Virus record (IMG/VR): IMGVR_UViG_3300000956_000006
Coordinates: 1 to 48,694 of that record
Length of the DNA stretch: 48,694 nucleotides
Reading direction: 5' to 3' (one strand)
DNA from: a virus
The translations under genes were made by a program, and so were the position numbers. How positions within the stretch are numbered: the first letter of the stretch is position 1; the number at the start of each line of letters is the position of its first letter. The notes beneath the pieces were generated by a model that saw only the letters and a program-made list of their open reading frames with translations, made no database searches and had not been told where the DNA came from. Below are positions 38,225 through 45,699 of the stretch, one piece after another.

Positions 38225-39592
38225 TTGGCCCTGACTAACAAGTACCAACGCATCCCCCTCGACTCCATCATCATCGAGCGTGACTCACGCCAGCGCCGAG
38301 AGGTGGAGGTCGATGAAGAATTCCTCCGAACCATCAAGGTTCGCGGGGTCATCCAGCCCATCATCGTGGAGAAAACTTCCGATGGCTTCCTCCTCATTGC
38401 GGGAGAACGCCGAGTGGCTCACTCCAGAGCTGCTGGCCTCCCAGACATTCCAGCTCGCTTTGCATCCGATCTGGCTCCAATCGAGCGAAAGCTCCTTGAG
38501 TTCGAGGAAAACGCAAAGAGGCTGGACCTTCCATGGAAAGACCGAGCATCAGCCATCTGGGACATCCATCACACTCACCTTGAACTGGACGCTGGCTGGA
38601 CCCAAGAGTCCACAGCCGAGTCTATCGGACTTAGCTCTGGCTACGTCTCAACTGCAATCGCGGTTGCAGACGCTCTTAGAGCAGGAGATGCTTCGATTGT
38701 GGAAGCAGGTGGCATCAGAGCCGCCTATAATATCCTCGCCCGGAAGCAAGAGCGAAAGCAAGACGACACCATGAATGACCTGCTGGCATCCGTGCCGGTG
38801 AAACCTTCCCCTGCTCACGGAGTTAAGTCTCCCGGACAGGTCACCGCTACAGAAGCCAGGATAGCCCAGCCTCGCCTAACCCACGAGGAGACCTCCATTC
38901 TTTACTCCTCCTTCCTGGAGTGGGCTCCTGCTTACTCTGGCCAGCCCTTCAACCTGATCCACTGTGACTTCCCCTATGGGATAGGCATCGACAAGTCAGA
39001 CCAGGCCAAGTCAGCCAACTGGGACGAGCAGTACGACGACTCGGATGAAGTCTTTTGGGAGCTCTGTCGCTGCTTGGCCGAGAACCTCGACCGCCTGATG
39101 AGCCCCTTCGCTCATCTTTTCTTCTGGACATCCTCAGACCTTCGGCGACAGAATGAAGTCCTCCAATTCTTCCAGCTCCACGCCCCTTCCCTCGACTTCT
39201 GCCCAGTCCCCTACATCTGGCACAAGACCGACAACCGGGGTATCCTTCCCGATCCTAAGCGAGGCGGAAGGAGAGTTTATGAAACGGCTCTCATGGCCAG
39301 CCGGGGCGACAGGCTGGTTGTTAAGAGTGTGTCCAATGCGTATGGAGCCCCAACAAGCAAGGAAATTCATCAGAGCGAAAAGCCCGAGCCCATGCTGCGG
39401 CACTACTTCCAGATGCTTGTTGATGAAGATACACGCCTGCTCGATCCTACTTGCGGAAGTGGAACTGCGCTTCGAGCAGCAGAAAGTCTCGGAGCCTCCT
39501 ACGTCCTAGGCCTGGAGCGGAACCCAGGCTATGTAGAAGGGGCCAGGATCGCTCTGAGGAAGTTCCGCTTGAAGAGGAGCGCTGCGAAGTGA
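38225..39592 (+). CDS. ParB-like domain fused to DNA methyltransferase
   Basis: 455 residues from a TTG at 38225, which has GGGAGG five bases upstream; the frame is open to 38168 through the hairpin but without a site. N-terminal ParB/Srx-type domain: VIQPIIVEK, then LLIAGERRVAHSRAAG (about 55-71), and an HTH-like part ESTAESIGLSSGYVSTA (about 128-145). C-terminal methyltransferase of beta-type order: motif IV HCDFPYG (about 245, D-F-P-Y instead of D-P-P-Y), HQSEKPEPMLRHYFQML, motif I LLDPTCGSGTALRAA (about 403-418) and LGLERNP. It should methylate adenine or cytosine N4 in DNA, perhaps to evade restriction or regulate packaging. Confidence 0.87.
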   Translation: MALTNKYQRIPLDSIIIERDSRQRREVEVDEEFLRTIKVRGVIQPIIVEKTSDGFLLIAGERRVAHSRAAGLPDIPARFASDLAPIERKLLEFEENAKRLDLPWKDRASAIWDIHHTHLELDAGWTQESTAESIGLSSGYVSTAIAVADALRAGDASIVEAGGIRAAYNILARKQERKQDDTMNDLLASVPVKPSPAHGVKSPGQVTATEARIAQPRLTHEETSILYSSFLEWAPAYSGQPFNLIHCDFPYGIGIDKSDQAKSANWDEQYDDSDEVFWELCRCLAENLDRLMSPFAHLFFWTSSDLRRQNEVLQFFQLHAPSLDFCPVPYIWHKTDNRGILPDPKRGGRRVYETALMASRGDRLVVKSVSNAYGAPTSKEIHQSEKPEPMLRHYFQMLVDEDTRLLDPTCGSGTALRAAESLGASYVLGLERNPGYVEGARIALRKFRLKRSAAK

Positions 39593-39786
39593 CCCTCCGC
39601 CTCTACGGGGTCCCTACCCGAGCTCCCGCTACTGCCAAATCTCGAGGCCGTGCCGGGACGGTAGAGCTTAGCATCCGCCTCACGGTAGATGAGCGGGAGT
39701 GGCTCTACCAAAAAGCCTTGGCCGAGGAACGTTCCATGTCCTTCCTGGTCAGGCAGCTTATCAAGAAAGCAAGGAGTGAAACATGA
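39589..39786 (+). CDS. Ribbon-helix-helix-like small protein
   Basis: 65 residues; GTG start at 39589 overlapping the methyltransferase stop, GAGGAG nine bases upstream. After a basic N-terminus, VELSIRLTVDEREWLYQKALAEERSMSFLVRQLIKKA has the strand-helix-helix pattern of RHH DNA-binding proteins. It could be a local regulator of the replication genes. Ends in an ATGA overlap with the kinase gene. Confidence 0.65.
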   Translation: MTLRLYGVPTRAPATAKSRGRAGTVELSIRLTVDEREWLYQKALAEERSMSFLVRQLIKKARSET

Positions 39787-40403
39787 AACGTAGAGTTGTC
39801 CTATTCAACGGCCCTCCTTCCTGCGGCAAGGACACCGCTGCGATAGGGTTATTCGAAAGACTGACCTACCAGCGGCTGGGCTTGGAGCATGAACTCCACC
39901 TCTCCCTGGAGCGCTTCTCCATGCCGAACAAGCGAGCCTTCGCTGGCATGATGGGGCTGAATATCTCCACATTCGGAGTGGTGGAGGTTTGGGAAGCGAG
40001 GAAGGAAGAGATCATCCCTTCCCTCGGTATCTCCTATCGCCAGTGGCAGATTGACTTCTCTGAGAGGTTCATGAAGCCTCTCTACGGCCAAGCCATCTTC
40101 GGCCAACTCCTCGCCGAGCGCTGGTTGCGCCGCACCGTCGGCCTCAAGGAGGACCAGGCCCTTATCATCCCAGACTCTGGCTTTAAGTCCGAGACCGAGG
40201 TCCTTCTCCGGAGAGGTTGGGACATCCTCCTCATCCGCATCCATCGGCCAGGGACAGACTTCTCCAAAGACTCCCGATCCTACCTAGAGTTCGACCCTCG
40301 GCCCAACCTCCTCCAACTGGACATCCAGAACGATGGAACAGAGGCCGACTTCCAAGCTCACATCGTCGGGGTCTTCCAATCATGGATGAAGTCTCTTTCC
40401 TAA
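39783..40403 (+). CDS. Deoxynucleoside monophosphate kinase-like protein
   Basis: 206 residues. P-loop FNGPPSCGKDTAA (8-20), a helical lid region (GISYRQWQIDFSERFMKPLYG), IIPDSGFKSETEVLL (about 127-141) and LLIRIHRPGTDFSKDSRSYLE (about 148-168), the R-x-x-R-x-x-x-D-x-x-x-D type region of phage nucleotide kinases (T4 gp1-like). It would raise dNMPs to dNDPs for replication. Overlaps the next gene by 22 bases. Confidence 0.8.
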   Translation: MKRRVVLFNGPPSCGKDTAAIGLFERLTYQRLGLEHELHLSLERFSMPNKRAFAGMMGLNISTFGVVEVWEARKEEIIPSLGISYRQWQIDFSERFMKPLYGQAIFGQLLAERWLRRTVGLKEDQALIIPDSGFKSETEVLLRRGWDILLIRIHRPGTDFSKDSRSYLEFDPRPNLLQLDIQNDGTEADFQAHIVGVFQSWMKSLS

Positions 40404-41443
40404 ACCCTTGCTGCAAAGCCATCGGTCCCCCGAAGGCCAGGGTCATGGCGATCGGGGAAGCTCCCGGCGAGCAGGAAGAGCTAACCGGGATACCTTTCAT
40501 CGGCTCCGCTGGGCAGGAGTTCGATCGCCTGCTCGGCGAAGCTGGCTTCTCGCGTAGCGACCTCTACCTCACCAACGTCCTCTGGACACGTCCCCCCGCT
40601 AACAAACTGGAGGCCTTCTGTGTCACGAAAAAAGACCTTCCAAGCGGCTACTCTCTGCCCACACTGTCATCGGGTAAGTATCTCCACCCTAGTCTCCTCC
40701 CAGAGCTTGACCGCCTTCGATCCGAGATTGCTAGCGTCAGTCCCAATCTCATCTTCGCCCTTGGTAATACCGCATGCTGGGCTGTCTTCGGACAGACTGG
40801 AATTAGCAAAATCAGGGGAACAGTTCAAGCAGGACCACATGGGATTAAAGTCCTCCCAACCTATCACCCCTCCCATGTCCTCAGACAGTGGGACGTCAGA
40901 CCAATCGTCCTCGCAGACCTCATCAAGGGAAGAAGAGAAGCAGACTTCCCAGAAATCAGACGCCCGAGAAGAAGCGTTATCATCAACCCTTCCCTTACGG
41001 AAATCAGAGAATTCGTAGAGAGGGCTCTTCTCGCCAAGCTGATGGCGGTTGATATTGAGACCCGCAACCGCCAAATCACCTGTATTGGCTTTGCCATAGC
41101 TAGAGATGATGCTCTAGTCATTCCATTCGTGGACCTGCGGAAGAAGCCCCCGAACTACTGGGAGGACCCAGCTCATGAAGCCTGGGCATGGCTGCAGGTC
41201 CAAGCTCTTCTCGCCTCCCCTTCCCGGAAGATCTTCCAGAATGGCCTGTACGATCTCCAGTACCTCCGCCGTATGGGCCTGCATATAGAGAACTGCGCTG
41301 AGGACACCATGCTTCAGCACCACGCGATGTATCCTGAGCTTCTCAAGGGCCTCGGCTTCCTCGGTTCCGCCTACACGAATGAAGCCAGCTGGAAGCTGCT
41401 TCGCCAGCGAAGCTCCGATGACCTGAAAGGAGATGACGAATGA
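40382..41443 (+). CDS. Uracil-DNA glycosylase fused to partial DnaQ-like 3'-5' exonuclease
   Basis: 353 residues from the ATG at 40382. N-terminal UDG superfamily: VMAIGEAPGEQEELTGIPFIGSAG (22-44), LTNVLWTRPPANK, LIFALGNTACWAVFG, LPTYHPSHVLRQ (about 160, catalytic loop). C-terminal proofreading nuclease: ExoI LMAVDIETR (about 219-227) and ExoII KIFQNGLYDLQYLRR (about 282-296), then EDTMLQHHAMYPELLKGLGFLGSAYTNEASWKLL and a stop. The ExoIII motif that should follow within a few residues is absent here and opens the polymerase gene 750 bases downstream. The two products probably join to form one enzyme. Confidence 0.88.
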   Translation: MDEVSFLNPCCKAIGPPKARVMAIGEAPGEQEELTGIPFIGSAGQEFDRLLGEAGFSRSDLYLTNVLWTRPPANKLEAFCVTKKDLPSGYSLPTLSSGKYLHPSLLPELDRLRSEIASVSPNLIFALGNTACWAVFGQTGISKIRGTVQAGPHGIKVLPTYHPSHVLRQWDVRPIVLADLIKGRREADFPEIRRPRRSVIINPSLTEIREFVERALLAKLMAVDIETRNRQITCIGFAIARDDALVIPFVDLRKKPPNYWEDPAHEAWAWLQVQALLASPSRKIFQNGLYDLQYLRRMGLHIENCAEDTMLQHHAMYPELLKGLGFLGSAYTNEASWKLLRQRSSDDLKGDDE

Positions 41444-41802
41444 GAATTCTTGATCCAGGGCATCGTTATTCCATTCTCTCTTTCGATGGTGCCTGTGAGC
41501 AGTATATCCAGTTCATGAAACGAGTAGGCCCTAAATTTCCAGGAAACGAAGAGGCTTATCCTGGGACTAATTGTCAGGAACTTCTTAGAGTGCTGATTGA
41601 TAGGGTTAAGTATTTAGAAAATCAGGTTCCTTGTGTGGAGAATAAATTAATCCTCTCTTCTCTAGAGAATGCTCTCTTCCTTTTCGAGGCTCGTGCAGCC
41701 AGACGTCATGGAAGAGATTTCAAAGAAGAAACTCCATCGCAAGTAGCCCAGCTTGGCTACTGCTCTATCTGTGGACATGTACTCTGTGAGCATGAGCTAT
41801 GA
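41440..41802 (+). CDS. Inserted small gene; common uncharacterised phage protein
   Basis: 120 residues, ATGA overlap with the UDG-exonuclease gene. Pattern GHRYSILSFDGACEQYIQFMKRVGPKFPGNEEAYPGTNCQELLRVLIDRVKYLENQ followed by LENALFLFEARAARRHG resembles a widespread phage protein of unknown function (R-x-G-P-x-x-P-G-N ... G-T-x-x-Q-E). The C-terminus has C-x2-C-x5-C-x-H (CSICGHVLCEH), a possible zinc site. Its DNA is visibly more AT-rich than its neighbours, which fits later acquisition. It sits in the gap of the split polymerase. Confidence 0.7.
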   Translation: MRILDPGHRYSILSFDGACEQYIQFMKRVGPKFPGNEEAYPGTNCQELLRVLIDRVKYLENQVPCVENKLILSSLENALFLFEARAARRHGRDFKEETPSQVAQLGYCSICGHVLCEHEL

Positions 41803-42194
41803 AAATCTACACCGCTTCCAAAATCATTCACGCTCAGATGTGGCGAGATCTTCGCCGGGAGTTCCCCTCCATCTTCTTCACCGCCCATTGGCCAGACCTC
41901 ATCGCTTTGAACCTGGAAAGCGACAAGAGCCCCCTGGTCTTTCGAGATGCCTGGGAACAGAACATAGCCGACGTGCTAGAGGCTGACGTCCTCATCCTCT
42001 TCCATCTCCAAGGCGAACGCCATGAAGGCTCTTTTATCGAAGTTGGTGCTGCTCTTGCTGCTGGCAAGCGTGTACATATTATCAGCGACGCTATCGACGA
42101 ACTAGGGAAGTGGAAGTGGCATCCTTCCATCTCCATATGGAAGCTCTCTCTCAGAGATTTACTTCGCCAGCTTCTCAAGGGTGAGCAATCGTGA
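41799..42194 (+). CDS. Nucleoside 2-deoxyribosyltransferase-like protein
   Basis: 131 residues, ATGA overlap. MKIYTASKIIHAQMWRDLRREFP, WEQNIADVLEADVLILFHLQGERHEGSFIEVGAALAAGKRVHIIS (about 51-95) is the NDT/DUF4406-type Rossmann-like fold, with the D-x-L-I-x-F ... E-x-G-A-A-x-A-x-G-K pattern; Glu80 is in the place of the catalytic residue. Such proteins cleave or exchange nucleoside bases; related folds act on NAD. Second gene in the polymerase gap. Confidence 0.75.
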   Translation: MKIYTASKIIHAQMWRDLRREFPSIFFTAHWPDLIALNLESDKSPLVFRDAWEQNIADVLEADVLILFHLQGERHEGSFIEVGAALAAGKRVHIISDAIDELGKWKWHPSISIWKLSLRDLLRQLLKGEQS

Positions 42195-43729
42195 AGATTC
42201 AGACCGGAGACCTCAAGCCTGGCGACCTCATAGGCCATGACCTTCACCAGGTCTACAACGGCCTAGACGCCTGCCTCACCTTCGAGATATTCGAAGTCCT
42301 CTCCGAAGCCATGCGGAAGGAGAATGATCCCAGCTGGGAAAACATCTACTCCTTCGAGCGAGGCATGCAAGCGCCGGCTCTGGACATGATGCTTCGCGGC
42401 TGGCTCATCGACCCCTACGAGCGGCAGGTTGGCACCAAGGCCACCCGGCTCCAGAAGGAAAGGGTAGAAGCCATCCTGAACCGTTACGGCTTTGCCACCT
42501 GGGGTAAGCCCATCAACCCACGCTCCCCTCTCCAACTCAAGAATTACTTCTACTCCCACCTCGGCCTGCCGGAACAGTTCCGCTTTGATAAGGGAGAGCG
42601 GAAAGTCACCACTAACCGGGAAGCGCTGGAAAAACTCGAGGACTACCTCTATGCCCGACCACAAATCCTCTCCATCTTGGCAGCCCGTGACGCTACAAAG
42701 CTCCTTTCAGTGTTGGAAACTGAAATCGACCAAGACGGTCGGATGCGAACCTCTTATAATATCGCCGGTACCAATACAGGAAGATGGTCCTCTTCTTCTA
42801 ACTCGACCGGAGGGGGAACCAATCTTCAGAATATCACCCCGAAGCTGCGAAGAATGTTCATTGCTGATAAGGGGTATAAACTCTGCTACCTTGACCTGGA
42901 GCAGGCAGAAAGCAGAGTGGTCGGTCTCCTTGTCTGGTGGCTCCTTGGCGATGCCACTTACTTGGACGCCTGCGAGTCAGGCGATCTTCACACCTACGTT
43001 GCCCGGCTTGTCTGGCCAAAGCTCCCATGGACCGGGGAGATTAAGAAGGATAGGGAGATCGCTGAGCAGATTTTCTATCGACATTTTACTTATCGCGATA
43101 TGGCTAAGCGTGGGGGTCATGGGACTAATTACTACGGTACTCCTCCTACTATGGCTAAGCATCTGAAGGTCACCACCCCGGTAATGCAGGAGTTTCAAGA
43201 TGCTTACTTCACTCCTTTCTCTGGTATCAGGCGATGGCATGTCCTCACTGCTAGAACTCTTGGACTCCATCAAGAAATTACAACTCCTCTTGGTCGTAGG
43301 CGTATTTTCTTTGGTCGTCCTGATGATGATGCTACTCTCCGAAAGGCGATAGCCTACGCTCCGCAGTCCACCGTCGGAGACCTTCTCAACTACGCCCTCT
43401 GGCGGCTCTGGAAGTATGAGCCCAGGATCGAACTCCTGGCTCAAATCCACGACGCTGTGGTGTTTCAGTATCCAGACGATCCTCGCTATGAAGCCGATAT
43501 TCTATCCTCCTGCATCGAGCTAACTCGCATCCCCCTCACCCTCCGAGGCCGGACCCTTACCATTCCCTCCGAGGCCAAGATCGGCTGGAATTGGGGTGAG
43601 AACCAGCTCGATCGCCCCCTCGAGAAACGCCTCTGGCCAGACGGCAACCCTAATGGACTTGTCAAGTGGAAATCAGGACAGAATGACTCCCGGCGAAGAG
43701 TCGTCGGATTGGATAGAGCAGTTTCTTGA
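42191..43729 (+). CDS. Family A DNA polymerase, carrying the ExoIII motif at its N-terminus
   Basis: 512 residues; GTG start overlapping the previous stop. It opens with HQVYNGLDACLT (Tyr22-x3-Asp26), the ExoIII motif of a proofreading domain whose ExoI and ExoII are in the gene ending at 41443. Then fingers/palm: TGRWSSSSN, motif A CYLDLEQAESRVV (about 233-245), motif B RDMAKRGGHGTNYYGTP (about 303-319), motif C QIHDAVVFQ (about 417-425). In motif C the usual H-D-E is H-D-A. Length fits a Klenow-like polymerase without most of its exonuclease. Main replicase of the phage. Confidence 0.92.
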   Translation: MKIQTGDLKPGDLIGHDLHQVYNGLDACLTFEIFEVLSEAMRKENDPSWENIYSFERGMQAPALDMMLRGWLIDPYERQVGTKATRLQKERVEAILNRYGFATWGKPINPRSPLQLKNYFYSHLGLPEQFRFDKGERKVTTNREALEKLEDYLYARPQILSILAARDATKLLSVLETEIDQDGRMRTSYNIAGTNTGRWSSSSNSTGGGTNLQNITPKLRRMFIADKGYKLCYLDLEQAESRVVGLLVWWLLGDATYLDACESGDLHTYVARLVWPKLPWTGEIKKDREIAEQIFYRHFTYRDMAKRGGHGTNYYGTPPTMAKHLKVTTPVMQEFQDAYFTPFSGIRRWHVLTARTLGLHQEITTPLGRRRIFFGRPDDDATLRKAIAYAPQSTVGDLLNYALWRLWKYEPRIELLAQIHDAVVFQYPDDPRYEADILSSCIELTRIPLTLRGRTLTIPSEAKIGWNWGENQLDRPLEKRLWPDGNPNGLVKWKSGQNDSRRRVVGLDRAVS

Positions 43730-44903
43730 CTACACTGACGGGATTAACTCCCCGGAAATCTTCCGTCTCTGGGCTGGGATAGTCTCGGTAGCAGGACTGC
43801 TGGAACGAAGGGTCTGGAGCGAGATCATGGGGTCTCAGCTCTATGCGAACCTCTATGCCCTGCTAGTCTCCAACCCTGGGGTAGGCAAGACCCAGGCGAT
43901 CCTGCGCACCTCTAAGGTCTGGATGGGAACCAAGCAGCTCCACGTGGCAGCGAACAGCGTGAGCAGGGCTTCCCTGGTCGATGCTGTAGCCAAGGCCCAG
44001 CGGATCATTATCAAGAACGGTATCCCCTTGGACTACCACTCCCTCCAGGTTGCTTCCTGGGAGTTCGGCACCCTAGTCCCCTCATACGATCTGGATTTCT
44101 TGAACCACCTGAATGAGCTCTACGATTGCGGGCCTTACTTCCGGGAAGAGAAACGCATGTTCAAGAACAACCCGATTGACATCTCCAACCCCCAGCTGAA
44201 CATGATCGCCGGAACTCAGCCTGCTTACCTCTCCTCCCTCCTCCCAGACGAAGCCTGGGGTATGGGCTTCATGACTCGGGTTATCATGGTCTACTCCGGC
44301 GAGATGGCCCGTCGGCCGAAGCTCTTCTCCAATGGAGAGGACCGCAAGGTAGCAGACCCGAAACTCCTAGCCGGCCTGGTTGCCAAGGGGGTCTCCCTCT
44401 TGGGGGAGATGGGCAAGGCTGAGTGGAGTTCCACCGCCCAGCTTGCCTACCAGACCTGGGTTGACGCAGGGATGCCGCCCTGTCCAGAGCACCCACGGCT
44501 CGAGGCCTACAACACTCGCCGCCTGATCCATGTCGGGAAGCTGGCCATGATTTCCGCCGCCTCCGCCGGGCATCCCCTAGCCATCGAGTTGGAGGACTTC
44601 AACCGGGCTCTAGCCTGGCTGATCGAGGCCGAAGTCACCATGCCTGATGTCTTCCGAGCCATGGTTGGCAAGTCCGACATGGTGATCCTGAGAGAGCTCT
44701 ACCAGTACGTGTGGGAGGCTTACTCCAAGGGGAAGAAGCCCATCCACAATTCCCGCCTGGTGGCGTTCCTCTCCGCTCGTGTGACCTCTGACAAAATCGA
44801 CCGGATTATCCAGGTCGCAGCTAAGTCGGGTCTAATTGAGAACGGGACATATCCAGATGACTGGAAGCCGGTTCCTCGTGCGAGTGGGACCCTGGAGAAT
44901 TAG
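43683..44903 (+). CDS. DUF3987-like P-loop ATPase (putative helicase/primase-associated)
   Basis: 406 residues from the ATG at 43683, AGGA four bases upstream, overlapping the polymerase gene by 47 bases. WIEQFLDYTDGINSPEIFRLWAGIVSVAGLLERRVW (split, about 10-45), Walker A LLVSNPGVGKTQAI (about 60-73), a Walker B-like region around ASWEFGTLVPSYD, and NPQLNMIAGTQPAYLSSLLPDEAWGMGFMTRVIMVY, the typical DUF3987 sensor/arginine part. C-terminal helical winged part (LRELYQYVWEAYSKGKKPI). Found in phages near DNA polymerase and thought to act in replication initiation or as a helicase; its exact job is not established. Ends in an 83-base tail-to-tail overlap with the gene at 44821. Confidence 0.75.
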   Translation: MTPGEESSDWIEQFLDYTDGINSPEIFRLWAGIVSVAGLLERRVWSEIMGSQLYANLYALLVSNPGVGKTQAILRTSKVWMGTKQLHVAANSVSRASLVDAVAKAQRIIIKNGIPLDYHSLQVASWEFGTLVPSYDLDFLNHLNELYDCGPYFREEKRMFKNNPIDISNPQLNMIAGTQPAYLSSLLPDEAWGMGFMTRVIMVYSGEMARRPKLFSNGEDRKVADPKLLAGLVAKGVSLLGEMGKAEWSSTAQLAYQTWVDAGMPPCPEHPRLEAYNTRRLIHVGKLAMISAASAGHPLAIELEDFNRALAWLIEAEVTMPDVFRAMVGKSDMVILRELYQYVWEAYSKGKKPIHNSRLVAFLSARVTSDKIDRIIQVAAKSGLIENGTYPDDWKPVPRASGTLEN

Positions 44904-45318
44904 AGGCAATCCTTTCCGCCTGCATTCCTAGCCGGTTCAGCCTGGAATGAAGGGCTTGCATATCATCCCTTCTCTCCTGCCGAAGCCCGTTAAAAGCTTT
45001 CTTCACATCTTCCTGGAAAATCTCCAGCTGCTTCATCAAAATCGCCTGGCCAGAAGATACCAGTTCCAAGCTGGTGATCCTAACCACCAGCTTCTCTTCC
45101 AGCATCTCAATCTTATCCAGTAAGCTGGCGTATTTCTGGTCATAATGGGAGCGCATCTCATGTCGCTCAAGCTGCGACTCTTTGATCTGATCAAGTCGGG
45201 CTTTGTGGTTCTTCTCCAGGAAGTTCCAGATCACCCTGGCAGTTATCCCAATTGCCCCTGCAAAGACAGAAGAAAGGAAGATGACTTGTTCCCAGCTTAC
45301 TGGACCGATCATTTGCAA
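44821..45318 (-). CDS. Membrane-anchored coiled-coil protein (lysis region)
   Basis: 165 residues, overlapping the preceding lipoprotein gene by 10 bases. N-terminal transmembrane segment (VIFLSSVFAGAIGITARVIWNFL, split over about 12-34) followed by about 100 residues of charged coiled coil (LERHEMRSHYDQKYASLLDKIEMLEEKL, FQEDVKKAFNGLRQERRDDMQAL) and a polar tail. This is the shape of an inner-membrane spanin (Rz-like), though the gene order (after the lipoprotein) is unusual. Its end overlaps the end of the opposite-strand ATPase gene by 83 bases. A membrane-scaffold role is an alternative. Confidence 0.6.
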   Translation of the reverse strand: MQMIGPVSWEQVIFLSSVFAGAIGITARVIWNFLEKNHKARLDQIKESQLERHEMRSHYDQKYASLLDKIEMLEEKLVVRITSLELVSSGQAILMKQLEIFQEDVKKAFNGLRQERRDDMQALHSRLNRLGMQAERIASNSPGSHSHEEPASSHLDMSRSQLDPT

Positions 45319-45530
45319 GCTTCCCGATGAGTTTTCTCATTTGTTAAGATTCTTCTCTTCACCCCAGGTGTTGCCTGGATAGCCCCATCACCCGGCTGCT
45401 GGATGATGGGAACGTAGACCTGGCAGTAGGAGTCTGCCGTTGGTTCAAACTTTTGGTTCCAGCTTTGTTGGCACGCTGTCAGGCTCAAGAGCCCGAAGAG
45501 CGTCATCCACTTGCTGATCAGATAGACCAC
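45309..45530 (-). CDS. Small lipoprotein, o-spanin (Rz1)-like
   Basis: 73 residues from a GTG at 45530 with GAGGAA four bases upstream. MVYLISKW then a hydrophobic stretch and the lipobox LLSLTAC, predicting lipidation of Cys20. The remainder DSYCQVYVPIIQQPGDGAIQ ... RRILTNEKTHREACK matches the common C-terminal pattern of short outer-membrane lipoproteins in phage lysis cassettes. It overlaps the upstream 84-residue gene by 86 bases in another frame, as spanin pairs often do. Role: outer-membrane disruption in the last step of lysis (inferred). Confidence 0.65.
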   Translation of the reverse strand: MVYLISKWMTLFGLLSLTACQQSWNQKFEPTADSYCQVYVPIIQQPGDGAIQATPGVKRRILTNEKTHREACK

Positions 45531-45699
45531 TGACTTCCTCCAGGATTTTCTTCCCGATGCTGACCTTCCTCGCCACCTCTAGAGAGGAAGCAGCGATAGC
45601 TCGCTGCTCCCCTTCCGAAATCCACTTGTTCTTCTCGGCCAACTCCAGCAAGGAGTGAGCCATCTGGAGAAGCAAGAGGATTATCTTTCCCCAGATCAT
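45445..45699 (-). CDS. Small protein of lysis cassette (possible i-spanin-type partner)
   Basis: 84 residues, ATGA overlap with the holin gene. A hydrophobic N-terminus (MIWGKIILLLLQMAHSLLEL) and then a charged helical part (EKNKWISEGEQRAIAASSLEVARKV, KILEEVSGLSDQQVDDALRALE). It could be a short inner-membrane spanin partner of the overlapping lipoprotein, but it is short for that family. Unknown otherwise. Confidence 0.55.
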   Translation of the reverse strand: MIWGKIILLLLQMAHSLLELAEKNKWISEGEQRAIAASSLEVARKVSIGKKILEEVSGLSDQQVDDALRALEPDSVPTKLEPKV

